Assembly: GCF_028368995.1 (NCBI RefSeq)
Contig: NZ_JAQNDL010000003.1
Coordinates: 2,542,001-2,606,000, forward strand
DNA from: Nannocystis bainbridge
GTDB lineage: Bacteria; Myxococcota_A; Polyangia; Nannocystales; Nannocystaceae
Length of the DNA stretch: 64,000 nucleotides
Reading direction: 5' to 3'
This document shows positions 43,692-57,684 of the stretch, piece after piece (position 1 is the first letter of the stretch; the number at the start of each line of letters is the position of its first letter). A model generated the notes under the pieces. It was given only the letters and a program-made list of their open reading frames with translations, did not search any database and had not been told where the DNA came from. The position numbers and the translations under genes are program-made.

Positions 43692-44621
43692 ATGATCGAC
43701 ATCGTATGGGACATGGAGACCGGCGACCCCGACGACTTTCTCACCCTGCTGCTGCTGCTCGGCCACCCGCAGGTCAACCTCAAGGCCGTCACCGTCACGC
43801 CCGGCACCCCCGATCAGGTCGGCGTCGTCCGTCGCGCCCTCGAGTGGTTCGGCCGCGACATCCCGGTCGGCGCGCACGACCTCGATCATCAGCCGCGCTC
43901 GGTCCGCGAGGGCAACGGCCCCGGCGACGGCCGTCACGGCGCGCGCGGCGTGTGCGTGTCTTCGTGGCACTACAAGGCCTACGGCGACATCCCGCCCTCG
44001 CGCGACGCGGCCCCCGGCGGCGAGGTCTTGCACGCCCACTGCGACGAGTCGACCACCCTCGTCACCGGCGCGCCGCTCAAGAACCTCGGCGCCGCCATGC
44101 GCCTGCCGAACTTTCGCGTCGGCCGCCTCGTCGTCCAGGGCGGCTTCGCCGGCGAGGGCGTGGTCCCGCCCGAGCGCCAGCTCGAGAAGTTCCGCGGCCT
44201 CGTCACCTGCCCGACCTACAACCTCAACGGCGACCCGCGCTCGGCCGAGGCCGCGCTCGTGCACCCTGGCATCGGCGTGCGCCGCTTCGTCGCCAAGAAC
44301 GTGTGCCACGGCGTCTACTACGACGCCGACATGCACGCCGCCGTGACCGCCGTCAAGCACCGCAGCATCTCGCTGCAGCGCATCTGGCAGGGCATGGAGG
44401 TCTACCTCGACAAATCGCCCGCAGGTAAAAAGTTCCACGACCCGCTCGCCGCCTGCTGCGCGATCGACGAGGCGATCGGCGAGTGGGCCGAGGTCGAGCT
44501 CTACCGCGCCCGCGGCGGCTGGGGCTCGCGCCTGAGCCCGGGCTCGAACACGTGGATCATCACCGGCCACGACCACGCCCGCTTCGTCCGCACCCTGCTG
44601 GCCACCGAGCCACCTGTCTGA
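43692..44621 (+). CDS. Inosine-uridine nucleoside hydrolase-like protein
   Basis: 309 residues; AGGAG lies 9 bases before the ATG. DMETGDPDDFLTLLLLLGHP matches the DxDxxxDD calcium-binding start of the nucleoside hydrolase family, with the usual DPGxDDA altered. VVQGGFAGEGVVPPE corresponds to the MGG region, and FHDPLAACCAID to the late HDP motif that holds the catalytic His and metal Asp. It probably cleaves an N-glycosidic bond of a ribosyl compound. Next to an ADP-ribosylglycohydrolase, NAD- or ADP-ribose-derived nucleosides are a reasonable guess. Confidence 0.8.
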   Translation: MIDIVWDMETGDPDDFLTLLLLLGHPQVNLKAVTVTPGTPDQVGVVRRALEWFGRDIPVGAHDLDHQPRSVREGNGPGDGRHGARGVCVSSWHYKAYGDIPPSRDAAPGGEVLHAHCDESTTLVTGAPLKNLGAAMRLPNFRVGRLVVQGGFAGEGVVPPERQLEKFRGLVTCPTYNLNGDPRSAEAALVHPGIGVRRFVAKNVCHGVYYDADMHAAVTAVKHRSISLQRIWQGMEVYLDKSPAGKKFHDPLAACCAIDEAIGEWAEVELYRARGGWGSRLSPGSNTWIITGHDHARFVRTLLATEPPV

Positions 44622-44657
44622 AGGGCCAGGCTCGAAGCGGCACCGCGCGCCTCTCCC

Positions 44658-44673
44658 CTGTCCTCATGGACAT
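44658..44673. repeat. Dispersed palindrome copy (intergenic)
   Basis: CTGTCC-TCAT-GGACAT with perfect outer arms, 37 bases after the nucleoside-hydrolase-like gene. A weaker copy (CCTGTCTGAAGGGCCAGG) overlaps the end of that gene at about 44612-44629. Confidence 0.6.
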
Positions 44674-44767
44674 GTCTGCTCGCCACCGGCTCACGGGCAT
44701 CGAGGTCCGCGACCGCCTCGCGCGCGTGGCCTCACGCCCCTCGTGATCCCCGCCGCGCCTGGCGTGC

Positions 44768-44773
44768 TACAAC
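44768..44773 (+). promoter_or_regulatory. -10 element TACAAC, possible leaderless start
   Basis: Ends 8 bases before GTG 44782. This spacing, as before asd and the 56794 gene, decides that start over the upstream GTG 44743. Confidence 0.4.
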
Positions 44774-44781
44774 CCAAGCGC

Positions 44782-45633
44782 GTGGAGGTCGAGCGCACCC
44801 GACACGGGCCCTTCGAGCGGCTGTCCTTCGCCTTCGCCACTGCGACGGGTCGCAGCCAGCACTCCGTCTATCGCCTCGGTGACACCTTGATCGACGCTGG
44901 CGGCACCGTCGCCACCAAGGAGCTGCTCGCCCTCCTGCGCGATCGGCCCCCGCGGCGGATCGTCTGCACCCATCAGCACGAGGATCACGTCGGCAACATC
45001 GCCGCCATCCGGCGCGCCTTCGGCGACCTGCCCGTGTTCGTCCCCCGGCATCACGTCCCGATCGTCACCACCACGGCGCGGATCCCCGAATATCGCGCCC
45101 TGTTCTGGGGCCACCCCGAGCCCAGCGGCCCCGTCGAGCCCTACGACCCCGGGGCTGTCTTCGAGGACAGCTCCGTCGCCCTCGAGGCCGTGCTCACCCC
45201 TGGCCACACTCCCCATCACATCACCTTCGTCGCCCGCGACGGCGCCACCACCTACGCCCTCACCGCCGACCTCTACACCTCGCGTCCGCTCGAGGGATGG
45301 TTCGAGTCGGCCGCCGACGACATGATCGCCTCGCTGCGCCGCATCGCCGCCCGGACCCCGGACCTGGTCGTGCTGCCGAGCCACGGCCGGATCAAGCCCG
45401 ACGGCGCACGTGTCCTTTCAGACATGTCCGTCTGGATCGAGCGCGAGGCGACGCGGATCCACCTCGCCGCCGAGCGCCTCGGCACCCGCGACCCGCGGGC
45501 CATCGCCGCCGCCGTCTACGCCGACCTCGGCCCCGACCTCGCCGACCTCGGCTCCGGCGGCGAGATCAGCCGCGCCGGCTTCGTCCGCTCGATCCTCAGC
45601 CCCAACCGCGGCCTGCCCGTCGACCCCCCGTGA
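44782..45633 (+). CDS. Metallo-beta-lactamase-fold hydrolase
   Basis: 283 residues from GTG 44782; GTG 44743 adds 13 residues but lies upstream of the TACAAC element. GDTLIDAGGTVA, CTHQHEDHVGNIAAI (H-x-H-x-D-H zinc site), LTPGHTPHHITF, ALTADLY and LPSHGRIK place it in the metallo-beta-lactamase/glyoxalase II superfamily. The substrate is unknown. A palindrome copy is translated at 45155-45170 and another at about 45410-45429. It converges with the duplicated-domain gene 6 bp away. Confidence 0.8.
   Translation: MEVERTRHGPFERLSFAFATATGRSQHSVYRLGDTLIDAGGTVATKELLALLRDRPPRRIVCTHQHEDHVGNIAAIRRAFGDLPVFVPRHHVPIVTTTARIPEYRALFWGHPEPSGPVEPYDPGAVFEDSSVALEAVLTPGHTPHHITFVARDGATTYALTADLYTSRPLEGWFESAADDMIASLRRIAARTPDLVVLPSHGRIKPDGARVLSDMSVWIEREATRIHLAAERLGTRDPRAIAAAVYADLGPDLADLGSGGEISRAGFVRSILSPNRGLPVDPP
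45155..45170. repeat. Dispersed palindrome copy (in gene)
   Basis: CTGTCT-TCGA-GGACAG, with one T-G pair, translated within the metallo-hydrolase. Confidence 0.5.
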
Positions 45634-45639
45634 GCCGCG

Positions 45640-46473
45640 TCATTGCGGCCGCGGATCGCGGATCGAAAGGATCTTGATCCGGTCTTCCTCCTGCATCAGC
45701 TCGATCTTCATCAGCCGCACCGACCGCTCGCAGTTCAGGTGGATCAGCGTGCCGCGCACGCTGACGAGGTCGGGCTCGCCGAGCGAGCAATCGCCGTGCT
45801 TCGACCGCACGTCGAGCAGGAACCGGCGGATCTTCTCCTCCTCGAACTTCTCGCTGAAGCTGCGGCGAAACAGCGCCGGGTCCCACTGGTCGTACAGCCG
45901 CATCACCGCCTCGGCGGCCGCGCGCACCGGCTCCGCGAGCGCGACGCCCCGCGCGGCCATCATGATGCGGGCGATCTTGCCGGTCTCCGGCGACAGCGAG
46001 AACTGCACCTCGAGCTGCCCGTGCTCGCACTCGTGGCGGTACCGCACCGCCTCGTCCTTCACCATCATCGGTTCGCCGGCGCCGCACTCGCCCACGCGCG
46101 CCCGCAGCCACTGCACCCACTCCTCGAGCCCGACCGAAGGCTTCTCATACAGACCCGCCGCCGCCTCGAGATCGAACGTGTTGAACAGCGCGATCACCTG
46201 CGACGCCGCCTGCGCCTGCTCGTGGCTCGGCGGCCGCGGCACCCGCCAAAGCAGCTCGACGAGCCCCTCGGTGAACCCCGCCAGCCGCTGATTCTTTGAT
46301 GCGGGGGACGCCTCCTCGATGACGGAGCTGCTCCCCGTCTGCGAATCGCCCTCCGCTCGCGGCCCCGCCCCCTCGGTCGTCGAGCCGTCGGCGGTCGACG
46401 GCGATCCACCTGCGAAGAACACCAGGCCGATCGCAACGATCAGCGACGCCAGCAAGATCAGTCGTAAGCGCAT
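45640..46473 (-). CDS. Membrane-anchored protein with a duplicated DUF3887-like domain
   Basis: 277 residues from ATG 46473, which opens an N-terminal membrane anchor (LRLILLASLIVAIGLVFFAG). A Ser/Gly/Thr linker is followed by two related domains: the first has ALFNTFDLEAAAGLYEK, GECGAGEP and QLEVQFSLSPETGKIARI; the second has AVMRLYDQWDPALFRRSF, GDCSLGEP and LMKIELMQEEDRIKILSI. The pattern is that of DUF3887/SnoaL-like folds. A Cys and GEP motif in each copy mark the repeat. Likely periplasmic; function unknown. Confidence 0.65.
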   Translation of the reverse strand: MRLRLILLASLIVAIGLVFFAGGSPSTADGSTTEGAGPRAEGDSQTGSSSVIEEASPASKNQRLAGFTEGLVELLWRVPRPPSHEQAQAASQVIALFNTFDLEAAAGLYEKPSVGLEEWVQWLRARVGECGAGEPMMVKDEAVRYRHECEHGQLEVQFSLSPETGKIARIMMAARGVALAEPVRAAAEAVMRLYDQWDPALFRRSFSEKFEEEKIRRFLLDVRSKHGDCSLGEPDLVSVRGTLIHLNCERSVRLMKIELMQEEDRIKILSIRDPRPQ

Positions 46474-46564
46474 ATCCGCCAGCATAACCGAGCGCCGTCG
46501 AACGCGCGCGAGGCGGATCCATCGATCCATGTTCCTGCCCCTTTAGGACAGGATGACCCCGACC

Positions 46565-51025
<4,461 letters not shown>

Positions 51026-51097
51026 CCGGCGAGTATGCCAACCCCGCGCCACCCGCAGAAGTCGAAGCGACCGACCGGGCTCCGTGCAGGCGCCCAC

Positions 51098-51119
51098 AAC
51101 ATGTCTTTCGAGACATGTT
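51098..51119. repeat. Dispersed palindrome (perfect, TTCG loop) between divergent genes
   Basis: AACATGTCT-TTCG-AGACATGTT, a 9-bp perfect stem with a TTCG tetraloop, followed by TTTT on the plus strand and by a half copy AGAGACATTTGTCC. The inner pair T-A replaces the usual C-G on both arms, a compensatory change. Confidence 0.7.
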
Positions 51120-51201
51120 TTTAGAGACATTTGTCCGACGACCGTCCGCACGGCCTCTCTGGCGCGTTCCCGCGGACCGCGCGCAAGCAGGCGACCCGTG
51201 T

Positions 51202-51207
51202 TACACT
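51202..51207 (+). promoter_or_regulatory. -10 element TACACT before asd
   Basis: TACACT ends 9 bases before ATG 51217, too close for a ribosome-binding site after a normal start of transcription. A leaderless or nearly leaderless mRNA is suggested. No -35 match. Confidence 0.5.
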
Positions 51208-51216
51208 GGCGCGCAC

Positions 51217-52248
51217 ATGCGGGTCTGCATCCTCGGCGCCACCGGTCTCGTCGGCCGCGAGCTGCTCCACCTCATCCCGCGCGCCTGGCCGGGCGCGCAG
51301 CTCGCCCTCCACGCCAGCCGCGACCAGGAGCTCGACCTCGACGGTCGCCGCTTCGAGGTCAAGGCGGCGCACCACCTCGACGACGTCGACGCCACCGGCG
51401 GCCAGCTCGCGTTCGTCGCGCTCGACGACGAGCACAGCGCCCGCTACGTCCCGCGGCTCCTGGCCCTCGGTTACCGCGTCATCGACAAGAGCAACGCCTA
51501 CCGCGGCGACCCTGCCGTCCCGCTGGTGTCTGCGGGCGTCAACGACGGCCTCGTCGGCGAGGAGGTCCGCCTCGTCGCCAACCCCAACTGCACCACCATC
51601 CCGCTGACACTCGCGCTCGCCCCGTTGCGGCGCAGCTTCGGCGTCCGCGCGGTGGCCGTCTCCACGTACCAGGCGATCAGCGGGGCCGGCATCGCCGCGC
51701 TCGACCAGTTCTTGCTCGACGCCCAGGTCGGCTACGCCGCGCACAACCGCCTGGGCGCAGCCTTTTCGCCCTCGGGGTACGCCGGCAACACGGTCCCGCA
51801 CAACGGCAAGACCGACGACACCGGCTTCTCGGCCGAGGAGCGCAAGCTCATGACCGAGAGCAGCAAGATCCTCGCCTTCCCCGACCTGCCGATCTCCGCC
51901 CAGGCCTGCCGCGTCCCCGTCGCCGTCGGCCACTACGAGCAGGTCTGGCTGACCTGCGAGCAGCCCGTCACCCTCGACGCCGTGGCCGCCGCGTGGCAGA
52001 GCGGCGCCTTCCTCCGCATCGTCCCCACCGTCGACGGCGCTGGCCTGTCGGCGCTCGCCTGCGTGCACGAACGCGACCTCGCGCTGGTCGGCCGCGTCCG
52101 CCTCGTCCCGCACGATCCGACCACCGTCTGCTTCACCGTCGCCGCCGACAACCTGCGCCTCGGCGCCGCCACCAACGCGGTGCGGATCGCCGCGCGCTGG
52201 TTCCCCGCCGTCGACCCGACCTTGCAGGCCCCTGCCAACCTGCCCTGA
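51217..52248 (+). CDS. asd: Aspartate-semialdehyde dehydrogenase
   Basis: 343 residues. GATGLVG at 7-13 binds NADP, Cys125 in NPNCTTIPL is the catalytic nucleophile, and STYQAISGAG and the late VPVAVGHYEQVW with its His complete the active site. It makes aspartate semialdehyde from aspartyl phosphate, the branch to Lys, Met, Thr and diaminopimelate. ATG 51217 begins the Rossmann strand directly; nothing upstream in frame is family-like. The PFK gene follows after 7 bp. Confidence 0.92.
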   Translation: MRVCILGATGLVGRELLHLIPRAWPGAQLALHASRDQELDLDGRRFEVKAAHHLDDVDATGGQLAFVALDDEHSARYVPRLLALGYRVIDKSNAYRGDPAVPLVSAGVNDGLVGEEVRLVANPNCTTIPLTLALAPLRRSFGVRAVAVSTYQAISGAGIAALDQFLLDAQVGYAAHNRLGAAFSPSGYAGNTVPHNGKTDDTGFSAEERKLMTESSKILAFPDLPISAQACRVPVAVGHYEQVWLTCEQPVTLDAVAAAWQSGAFLRIVPTVDGAGLSALACVHERDLALVGRVRLVPHDPTTVCFTVAADNLRLGAATNAVRIAARWFPAVDPTLQAPANLP

Positions 52249-52255
52249 AAGCCAG

Positions 52256-53353
<1,098 letters not shown>

Positions 53354-53420
53354 TCGCTTGCGCGGCGATGCGCGATCTTGGTTGCGGCCCGACGCAACCC
53401 GCGCCATCCTCCCGCCTCCC

Positions 53421-53756
53421 ATGGACGGAATCAGTCAGGCGATCCTCGAGCACGCGGACGGTGCCGGCACCCGCGGCGTGGCCATGGGGCAGCTTGTCGA
53501 CGCGCTGGTCGGCCGCGGTTACACGCCCGAGGCCGTCGAGCAGGCGATCTGGTCGCTGCTCGGCGCCCGTCGCCTGACCCCGAGCGGCTTCCTCTGCCGT
53601 CAGCTGCGCCGCCGCGACACCTTCGGCGAGATGGTGCAGACCCGCTGCTACGAGCTCCTGCTGGCCCCCTGGTCGAGCGAGCTCGATCACCAGCTCGACC
53701 TCGACCTCGCCGCCGAAGCCGAGGTCGAGGCCGAGCGAGACGACCCCGCGCCATGA
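53421..53756 (+). CDS. Small conserved-looking protein, possible winged helix
   Basis: 111 residues from ATG 53421. Residues 5-60 look like a winged-helix fold: AILEHADGAGTRGVAMGQLVDALV, then PEAVEQAIWSLLGARRLTPSGF. The tail is acidic (DLDLAAEAEVEAERDD). No family named. Its stop overlaps the Dus start (ATGA), so it is translated with that gene. Confidence 0.65.
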   Translation: MDGISQAILEHADGAGTRGVAMGQLVDALVGRGYTPEAVEQAIWSLLGARRLTPSGFLCRQLRRRDTFGEMVQTRCYELLLAPWSSELDHQLDLDLAAEAEVEAERDDPAP

Positions 53757-54871
53757 CCCTCGGGGCCTGCGAGCGCTTCGTCGCCGACCCCGGCCAGCGC
53801 GTCGCCGAAGCTGTCCTCGAGGACATGCGCCGCGCCGGCCTCGCGACCTGGGCCGTCACCTGGTCCGAGCGTCACCGCGTCGCCGCGCGCCCTGGCGACC
53901 CCGGCCTCTACCTCGCCCTCGCGCCGATGGACGGCATCACCGACGCCGTCTATCGCCGCCTCTTGACCGACCAGTTCGGCGGGCGCAGCGGCATCAGCCT
54001 GTGCGTCTCCGAGTTCGTGCGGGTCACGCGAGACCCGGTGCCCGCCGCCGTGCTCTTGCGCGACGTCCCCGAGCTCGCCCACGGCGGCCACACCCGCGCC
54101 GGCGTCCCGGTGTACGTGCAACTGCTGGGCGGCGACCCCGAGCCGCTGGCCGAGACGGCTCGCCGCGCCGCCGAGCTCGGCGCTCCCGGCATCGACCTCA
54201 ACTTCGGCTGCCCGGCCAAGACCGTCAACAACCACGACGGCGGCGCCAGCTTGCTGCGCGCCCCGCAGCGGATCCACTCCATCGTCGCCCGCGTCCGCGA
54301 CCTCGTCCCCGCGCACATCCCCGTCACAGCCAAGGTCCGCGTCGGCTGGGACTCGAGCGACGGCCTCGAAGAGATCGCCGTCGCCGCGGCCAGCGGGGGC
54401 GCCGCCTGGCTCACCGTGCACGCCCGCACCCGCGCCCAGCTCTACCAGCCGCCTGTGCGCTGGCCCGACCTCGCCCGCGCCCGCGCGGCCGTCGCGATCC
54501 CCGTGGTCGCCAACGGCGACCTGCGGGCCCCGGGCGACCTGTCCCATTGTGCAGCCCAGAGCTGCTGCCACGCCTTCATGATCGGTCGGGCGGCGATGGC
54601 TCGCCCTGACCTGTTCGCCGTCATCCGCGGCGCGCGCCAGGACCGACCGCTGCCGCTCGCCGAGCTGGCCGGCATCGTCCGCGACTACCACGCCGCCATG
54701 CGCGACGACGGGCTGGAGCCGGGCCGCGCTGTCGCACGGGTCAAGCAGTGGCTGCGGCTCGCTGCCCAGCTCGACCCGCGCGTCGAGCCGCACTTCGCCG
54801 CCACCAAGACCGCCGTCGCCTGGCCGCCGATCGACGCCCACCTCGCCGGCATCGTCGACGACGATTCGTAA
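53753..54871 (+). CDS. tRNA-dihydrouridine synthase (DusC-like)
   Basis: 372 residues, starting within the previous stop (ATGA). LALAPMDGITDAVYRRLL binds FMN, GIDLNFGCPAKTVNNHDGGA holds the catalytic Cys153, and VTAKVRVGWDSSDG, TVHARTRAQLY and PVVANGD follow in family order. It reduces uridines in tRNA D-loops. The first 50 residues precede the usual start; a dispersed palindrome (53811-53826) lies in this extension, so a downstream start is possible. Worth noting given that many array tRNAs have odd D loops. Confidence 0.9.
   Translation: MTLGACERFVADPGQRVAEAVLEDMRRAGLATWAVTWSERHRVAARPGDPGLYLALAPMDGITDAVYRRLLTDQFGGRSGISLCVSEFVRVTRDPVPAAVLLRDVPELAHGGHTRAGVPVYVQLLGGDPEPLAETARRAAELGAPGIDLNFGCPAKTVNNHDGGASLLRAPQRIHSIVARVRDLVPAHIPVTAKVRVGWDSSDGLEEIAVAAASGGAAWLTVHARTRAQLYQPPVRWPDLARARAAVAIPVVANGDLRAPGDLSHCAAQSCCHAFMIGRAAMARPDLFAVIRGARQDRPLPLAELAGIVRDYHAAMRDDGLEPGRAVARVKQWLRLAAQLDPRVEPHFAATKTAVAWPPIDAHLAGIVDDDS
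53811..53826. repeat. Dispersed palindrome copy in the Dus N-terminal extension
   Basis: CTGTCC-TCGA-GGACAT, translated as part of EAVLEDMRR. Confidence 0.6.
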
Positions 54872-54889
54872 GATCGTCCGCGCAAAAAA

Positions 54890-54928
54890 CCCCGCACAGG
54901 CTGATTGTCGAGTTCTGCCTGCGCGGGG
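54890..54928. terminator. Hairpin between dus and the DUF1328 gene
   Basis: CCCCGC-A-CAGGC pairs with GCCTG-C-GCGGGG (11 pairs, one A-C mismatch, 15-base loop). A run of six A precedes it on the plus strand, which reads as a T-run for the minus-strand DUF1328 gene, so it is a canonical terminator for that gene and a likely one for dus. Confidence 0.75.
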
Positions 54929-54967
54929 GTGCTGCGTCTGCTTGATTTTGTATGGAAGCCAGCGGCG

Positions 54968-55156
54968 TCACCAGCCGCGCACGAACCCGAGGCCCAGCGA
55001 CACGAGGGCCGCGAACAGGAACACCAGGAACAGCGCGCGCGCCATCCCGGTCGCCGTGGTCGCCGCGACCTTCGGGGCCGTGCTCACATAGCCCGAGAAC
55101 CCCAGCGCTCCGGCCAGGAGCGCGAGCGTCAAGAAGCTGACCGTCCAAATGAGCAT
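54968..55156 (-). CDS. DUF1328 (YtjA) small membrane protein
   Basis: 62 residues from ATG 55156; GAGGCGAG stands just upstream. Two hydrophobic helices: WTVSFLTLALLAGALGFSG and ALFLVFLFAALVSLGLGFV. MLIWTVxFLxxAxxAGxLGF is the DUF1328 signature, seen in the small stress-linked YtjA family. Function unknown. Confidence 0.85.
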   Translation of the reverse strand: MLIWTVSFLTLALLAGALGFSGYVSTAPKVAATTATGMARALFLVFLFAALVSLGLGFVRGW

Positions 55157-55417
55157 CGCTCGCCTCGCATCTGCGCAAGTTTCATGAAACGGCCCGCCGG
55201 ACCTGTCAAGCGCGCTACCGACCTCGAGCAACCCACGTCGCACCTGGCGCGCCCCGCGAAACCCCTGACACGATCTTGATGCCTCGCGGCACCACGCCCG
55301 CCTCGCGACCTGGCTTCAAGCGCACGCGATCGAAACGCGCCGAGCGTCGCGCACCGCCGATCGATGCACCGCCATCGATCGCGGCCGCTGTCCGAATGGA
55401 AGACGCGGTCTCGAGCT

Positions 55418-56689
55418 TCACCCGCCCGATGCGCAGTCGCCTCGCAGCACCAGGTCCTCGCCGCTCGCCTCGAGCTTCGTCCCCTGCGCCTCGCTCAGCG
55501 TCGACATCCGCGCCCGGACCGTCTTGCCCATGCCCTTCGTCGCCGGCACCGGGTGCTTGCTCGGCGTCCGCTTGATGTACGCCGGATGGAACGTCAGCGT
55601 CTCGAGGCACGAATTCCCGCTGAAGCGCGCCCGCAGCACCCCCGTCAGGCGCGGGACCTCGTGCGTGTTCTCGAACAAGAAGTTGCCCAGCGAGTACGCG
55701 ATCGCCTTTTTTCCGTATTGCTCGATCGCCTGCAGCACGTGCGGATGGTGCCCCACCACCAGGTCCGCCCCGCGGTCGAGCAGCGCCCGCGCCTGCCGCT
55801 GCTGATGGGCCCCCGGCGCATCCGCGTACTCCTCGCCCCAGTGCACGAACACGATGATCAAATCGTGGGACGCCCGCGCCGCGTCGATCACAGGACCCAG
55901 CGTCGCTTCAAAGTCATTCGTCGACAGGAACGGCAGCTCCGGCGTATCCGGGAACTGCGGCGCGTTGCGGCGTGAAGTCACCGCCAGCAGCCCGATCTTC
56001 CACCCGCGGCGCTCGAACGCCTCGACGCGGAAGATCGGCGGCTCGCTGCGCGACGCCCCCAGCGGCACGATGCCCAGCTCCTCGAGGATCTTGGGCGATT
56101 GCAGCAGCCCGTCCGTCCGTTGATCGAACGAGTGATTGTTGGCCAGGCTGAGCGCCGCGAACCCGCCGTCGACCAGGTGCTGCGCCATCGCCTTCGACGC
56201 CCCGAACGCGAACCTGGCCCCGATCGGGCTCTTCACCGGCAGCTCGTACACCAGCGGCGTCTCGAGGTTGCCGACCAGCAGGTCGCTCTTCATCGTCTCA
56301 AAAATGTCATCGAACGGCCGCTCACCCTCACCGACGATCGGGTCGAACGCCGACGCGCGGTAGCGGCCGAAGATGATGTCACCGACGAACGTGATCTCGA
56401 GCGGCTCGCGCGTCACCGCCGGCTCGACCTTCGCCGGCTCGGCCTCTTCCGCACTTCTGTCCTCCGGGACAGGTTCTTCGAACCGCCGCCCCGCCGCTTC
56501 GTTGCTGTCCTCCGGGACAGGCGCGGGCGCCACCGCCGGCGCCGTCGGCTGGGCCACCGTCGCGCTCTCGCGCCCTGCCCCCGAGCACCCCGGCAGTCCC
56601 GGGACGGAGACCAGAGCAGCGAGAGCGGCGATCCGAACCAGTCCTGGCAAGGCGCGCGGGAGATACGCCCAAACCCTCGCCGCGCGCAA
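55418..56689 (-). CDS. CapA-family (poly-gamma-glutamate synthesis type) lipoprotein
   Basis: 423 residues. Signal peptide with lipobox LPGC, then a Pro/Glu/Ala linker to about residue 95 that contains two palindrome copies (translated VPEDSNEA and PVPEDRSAEE). The CapA metallophosphoesterase-like domain follows: TFVGDIIFGR, VGNLETPL, LANNHSFDQ, VFVHWGEEY and VVGHHPHVLQ. The family includes CapA/PgsA of capsule polyglutamate export, but many members have unknown roles. No other cap gene is nearby. Export to the outer face is expected. Confidence 0.85.
   Translation of the reverse strand: MRAARVWAYLPRALPGLVRIAALAALVSVPGLPGCSGAGRESATVAQPTAPAVAPAPVPEDSNEAAGRRFEEPVPEDRSAEEAEPAKVEPAVTREPLEITFVGDIIFGRYRASAFDPIVGEGERPFDDIFETMKSDLLVGNLETPLVYELPVKSPIGARFAFGASKAMAQHLVDGGFAALSLANNHSFDQRTDGLLQSPKILEELGIVPLGASRSEPPIFRVEAFERRGWKIGLLAVTSRRNAPQFPDTPELPFLSTNDFEATLGPVIDAARASHDLIIVFVHWGEEYADAPGAHQQRQARALLDRGADLVVGHHPHVLQAIEQYGKKAIAYSLGNFLFENTHEVPRLTGVLRARFSGNSCLETLTFHPAYIKRTPSKHPVPATKGMGKTVRARMSTLSEAQGTKLEASGEDLVLRGDCASGG
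56457..56520. repeat. Two identical dispersed palindromes in capA-like gene
   Basis: CTGTCC-TCCG-GGACAG at 56457-56472 and again, identical, at 56505-56520; the 48-bp period equals 16 codons, so the reading frame is kept. Both lie in the Pro/Glu linker. Confidence 0.7.
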
Positions 56690-56780
56690 GAGTTCGGCGC
56701 TTGCGCCGTCCTCGTGCGCGTCGCCGTGGCCCGTCCCCTGGGTCCATGCGCGCGAACTCCCCGCGCCTCGCCTCGTTCGC

Positions 56781-56786
56781 TACACT
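56781..56786 (+). promoter_or_regulatory. -10 element TACACT, possible leaderless start
   Basis: Ends 7 bases before GTG 56794 and decides that start over upstream in-frame codons. The same hexamer stands before asd. Confidence 0.45.
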
Positions 56787-56793
56787 GCGTCCC

Positions 56794-57684
56794 GTGCCCC
56801 TCGACGCCACCCGACGCCGCGCCGCCGTCCTGCTCGGCCTCGTCGGCCTCGTCGCCGCCGTCGAGTGGATCGCCGCCGCTCGCGCTTATCGCTCGATCCT
56901 CGGCCCCGCCGACTGGGACGCTGCCGCTGCCGCTCTCGCTGCCCTCCCGCCCGACGAGCCCGTCCTGCTCGCCGACGACTGGCTCGGCCCCACCGCCCGC
57001 CGCCACCTCCTCCCGCTCCAGCGCTCTCTCGGCCGCCCCGACCTCCACGGCGCCCCCCGCTTCCACGTCCTCGCCCTCGGCGAAGCGCTGCCGGCCGACC
57101 TGCGCGCCGACCTCGGCGACCTCGCCCCCGAGCCGCTCGGCGTCGACCCGCTCGGTCCGCTTACCCTCCATCACTTCGCCACGCCTTCGGGACATGTCCT
57201 GTGGGACATCCTCGATCAGCCCGCCCTGCTCGCCGCCGACCGCGCCGGCCCCTGCCGCAAGGCTCAGCGGACCTGGGTCTGCAAGCACGGCCGCGCCACC
57301 GTCCGCCACGCCGAGATCGCCTACCGCCCACGCCGCTGCCTCGCCATCGACATGAGCGACGGCGCCGCCCTCGAACTGCGCGGCCGCGTCGACCTCGGCG
57401 CGCGCCTGCGCGGCCACCTCGGCTTCACCGACTTCAACGGCCGCCTCCGCAACGACGCCCCCGCCATCGTCGAGCTCGAGCTCGACGGCGTCCCGAAGGC
57501 CCGCTGGCTCGTCAGCGACAACCAGGGCTGGGCCGCCTTCGAGCTCGCCACCACCCCCGGCCCCGCCGAGCTCACCATCCGCGTCACCAACCTGCTCGCC
57601 GGCACCTTTAATCCGGGCGGCTACGACCCCGAAACGCGCCGGATCCCCTGCCTCGACCTGCGCGCCATCACGGAGCCCACGTGA
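56794..57684 (+). CDS. Membrane-anchored protein of unknown function
   Basis: 296 residues from GTG 56794. One N-terminal hydrophobic segment (AAVLLGLVGLVAAVEWIAA) and a large extracytoplasmic domain. Its first half (PVLLADDWLGPTARRH and RFHVLALGEALPADL) looks like the soluble tail of GT-C proteins; the second half is beta-rich and could be a jelly roll (AIVELELDGVPKARWLV, ELTIRVTNL). No family recognised. It precedes a GT-C gene, with tandem repeats between, so it may assist that enzyme. Confidence 0.6.
   Translation: MPLDATRRRAAVLLGLVGLVAAVEWIAAARAYRSILGPADWDAAAAALAALPPDEPVLLADDWLGPTARRHLLPLQRSLGRPDLHGAPRFHVLALGEALPADLRADLGDLAPEPLGVDPLGPLTLHHFATPSGHVLWDILDQPALLAADRAGPCRKAQRTWVCKHGRATVRHAEIAYRPRRCLAIDMSDGAALELRGRVDLGARLRGHLGFTDFNGRLRNDAPAIVELELDGVPKARWLVSDNQGWAAFELATTPGPAELTIRVTNLLAGTFNPGGYDPETRRIPCLDLRAITEPT
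57194..57209. repeat. Dispersed palindrome copy (in gene)
   Basis: ATGTCC-TGTG-GGACAT, perfect arms, adjoining a half copy TTCGGGACATGTCC that together make a longer inverted structure. Confidence 0.6.
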
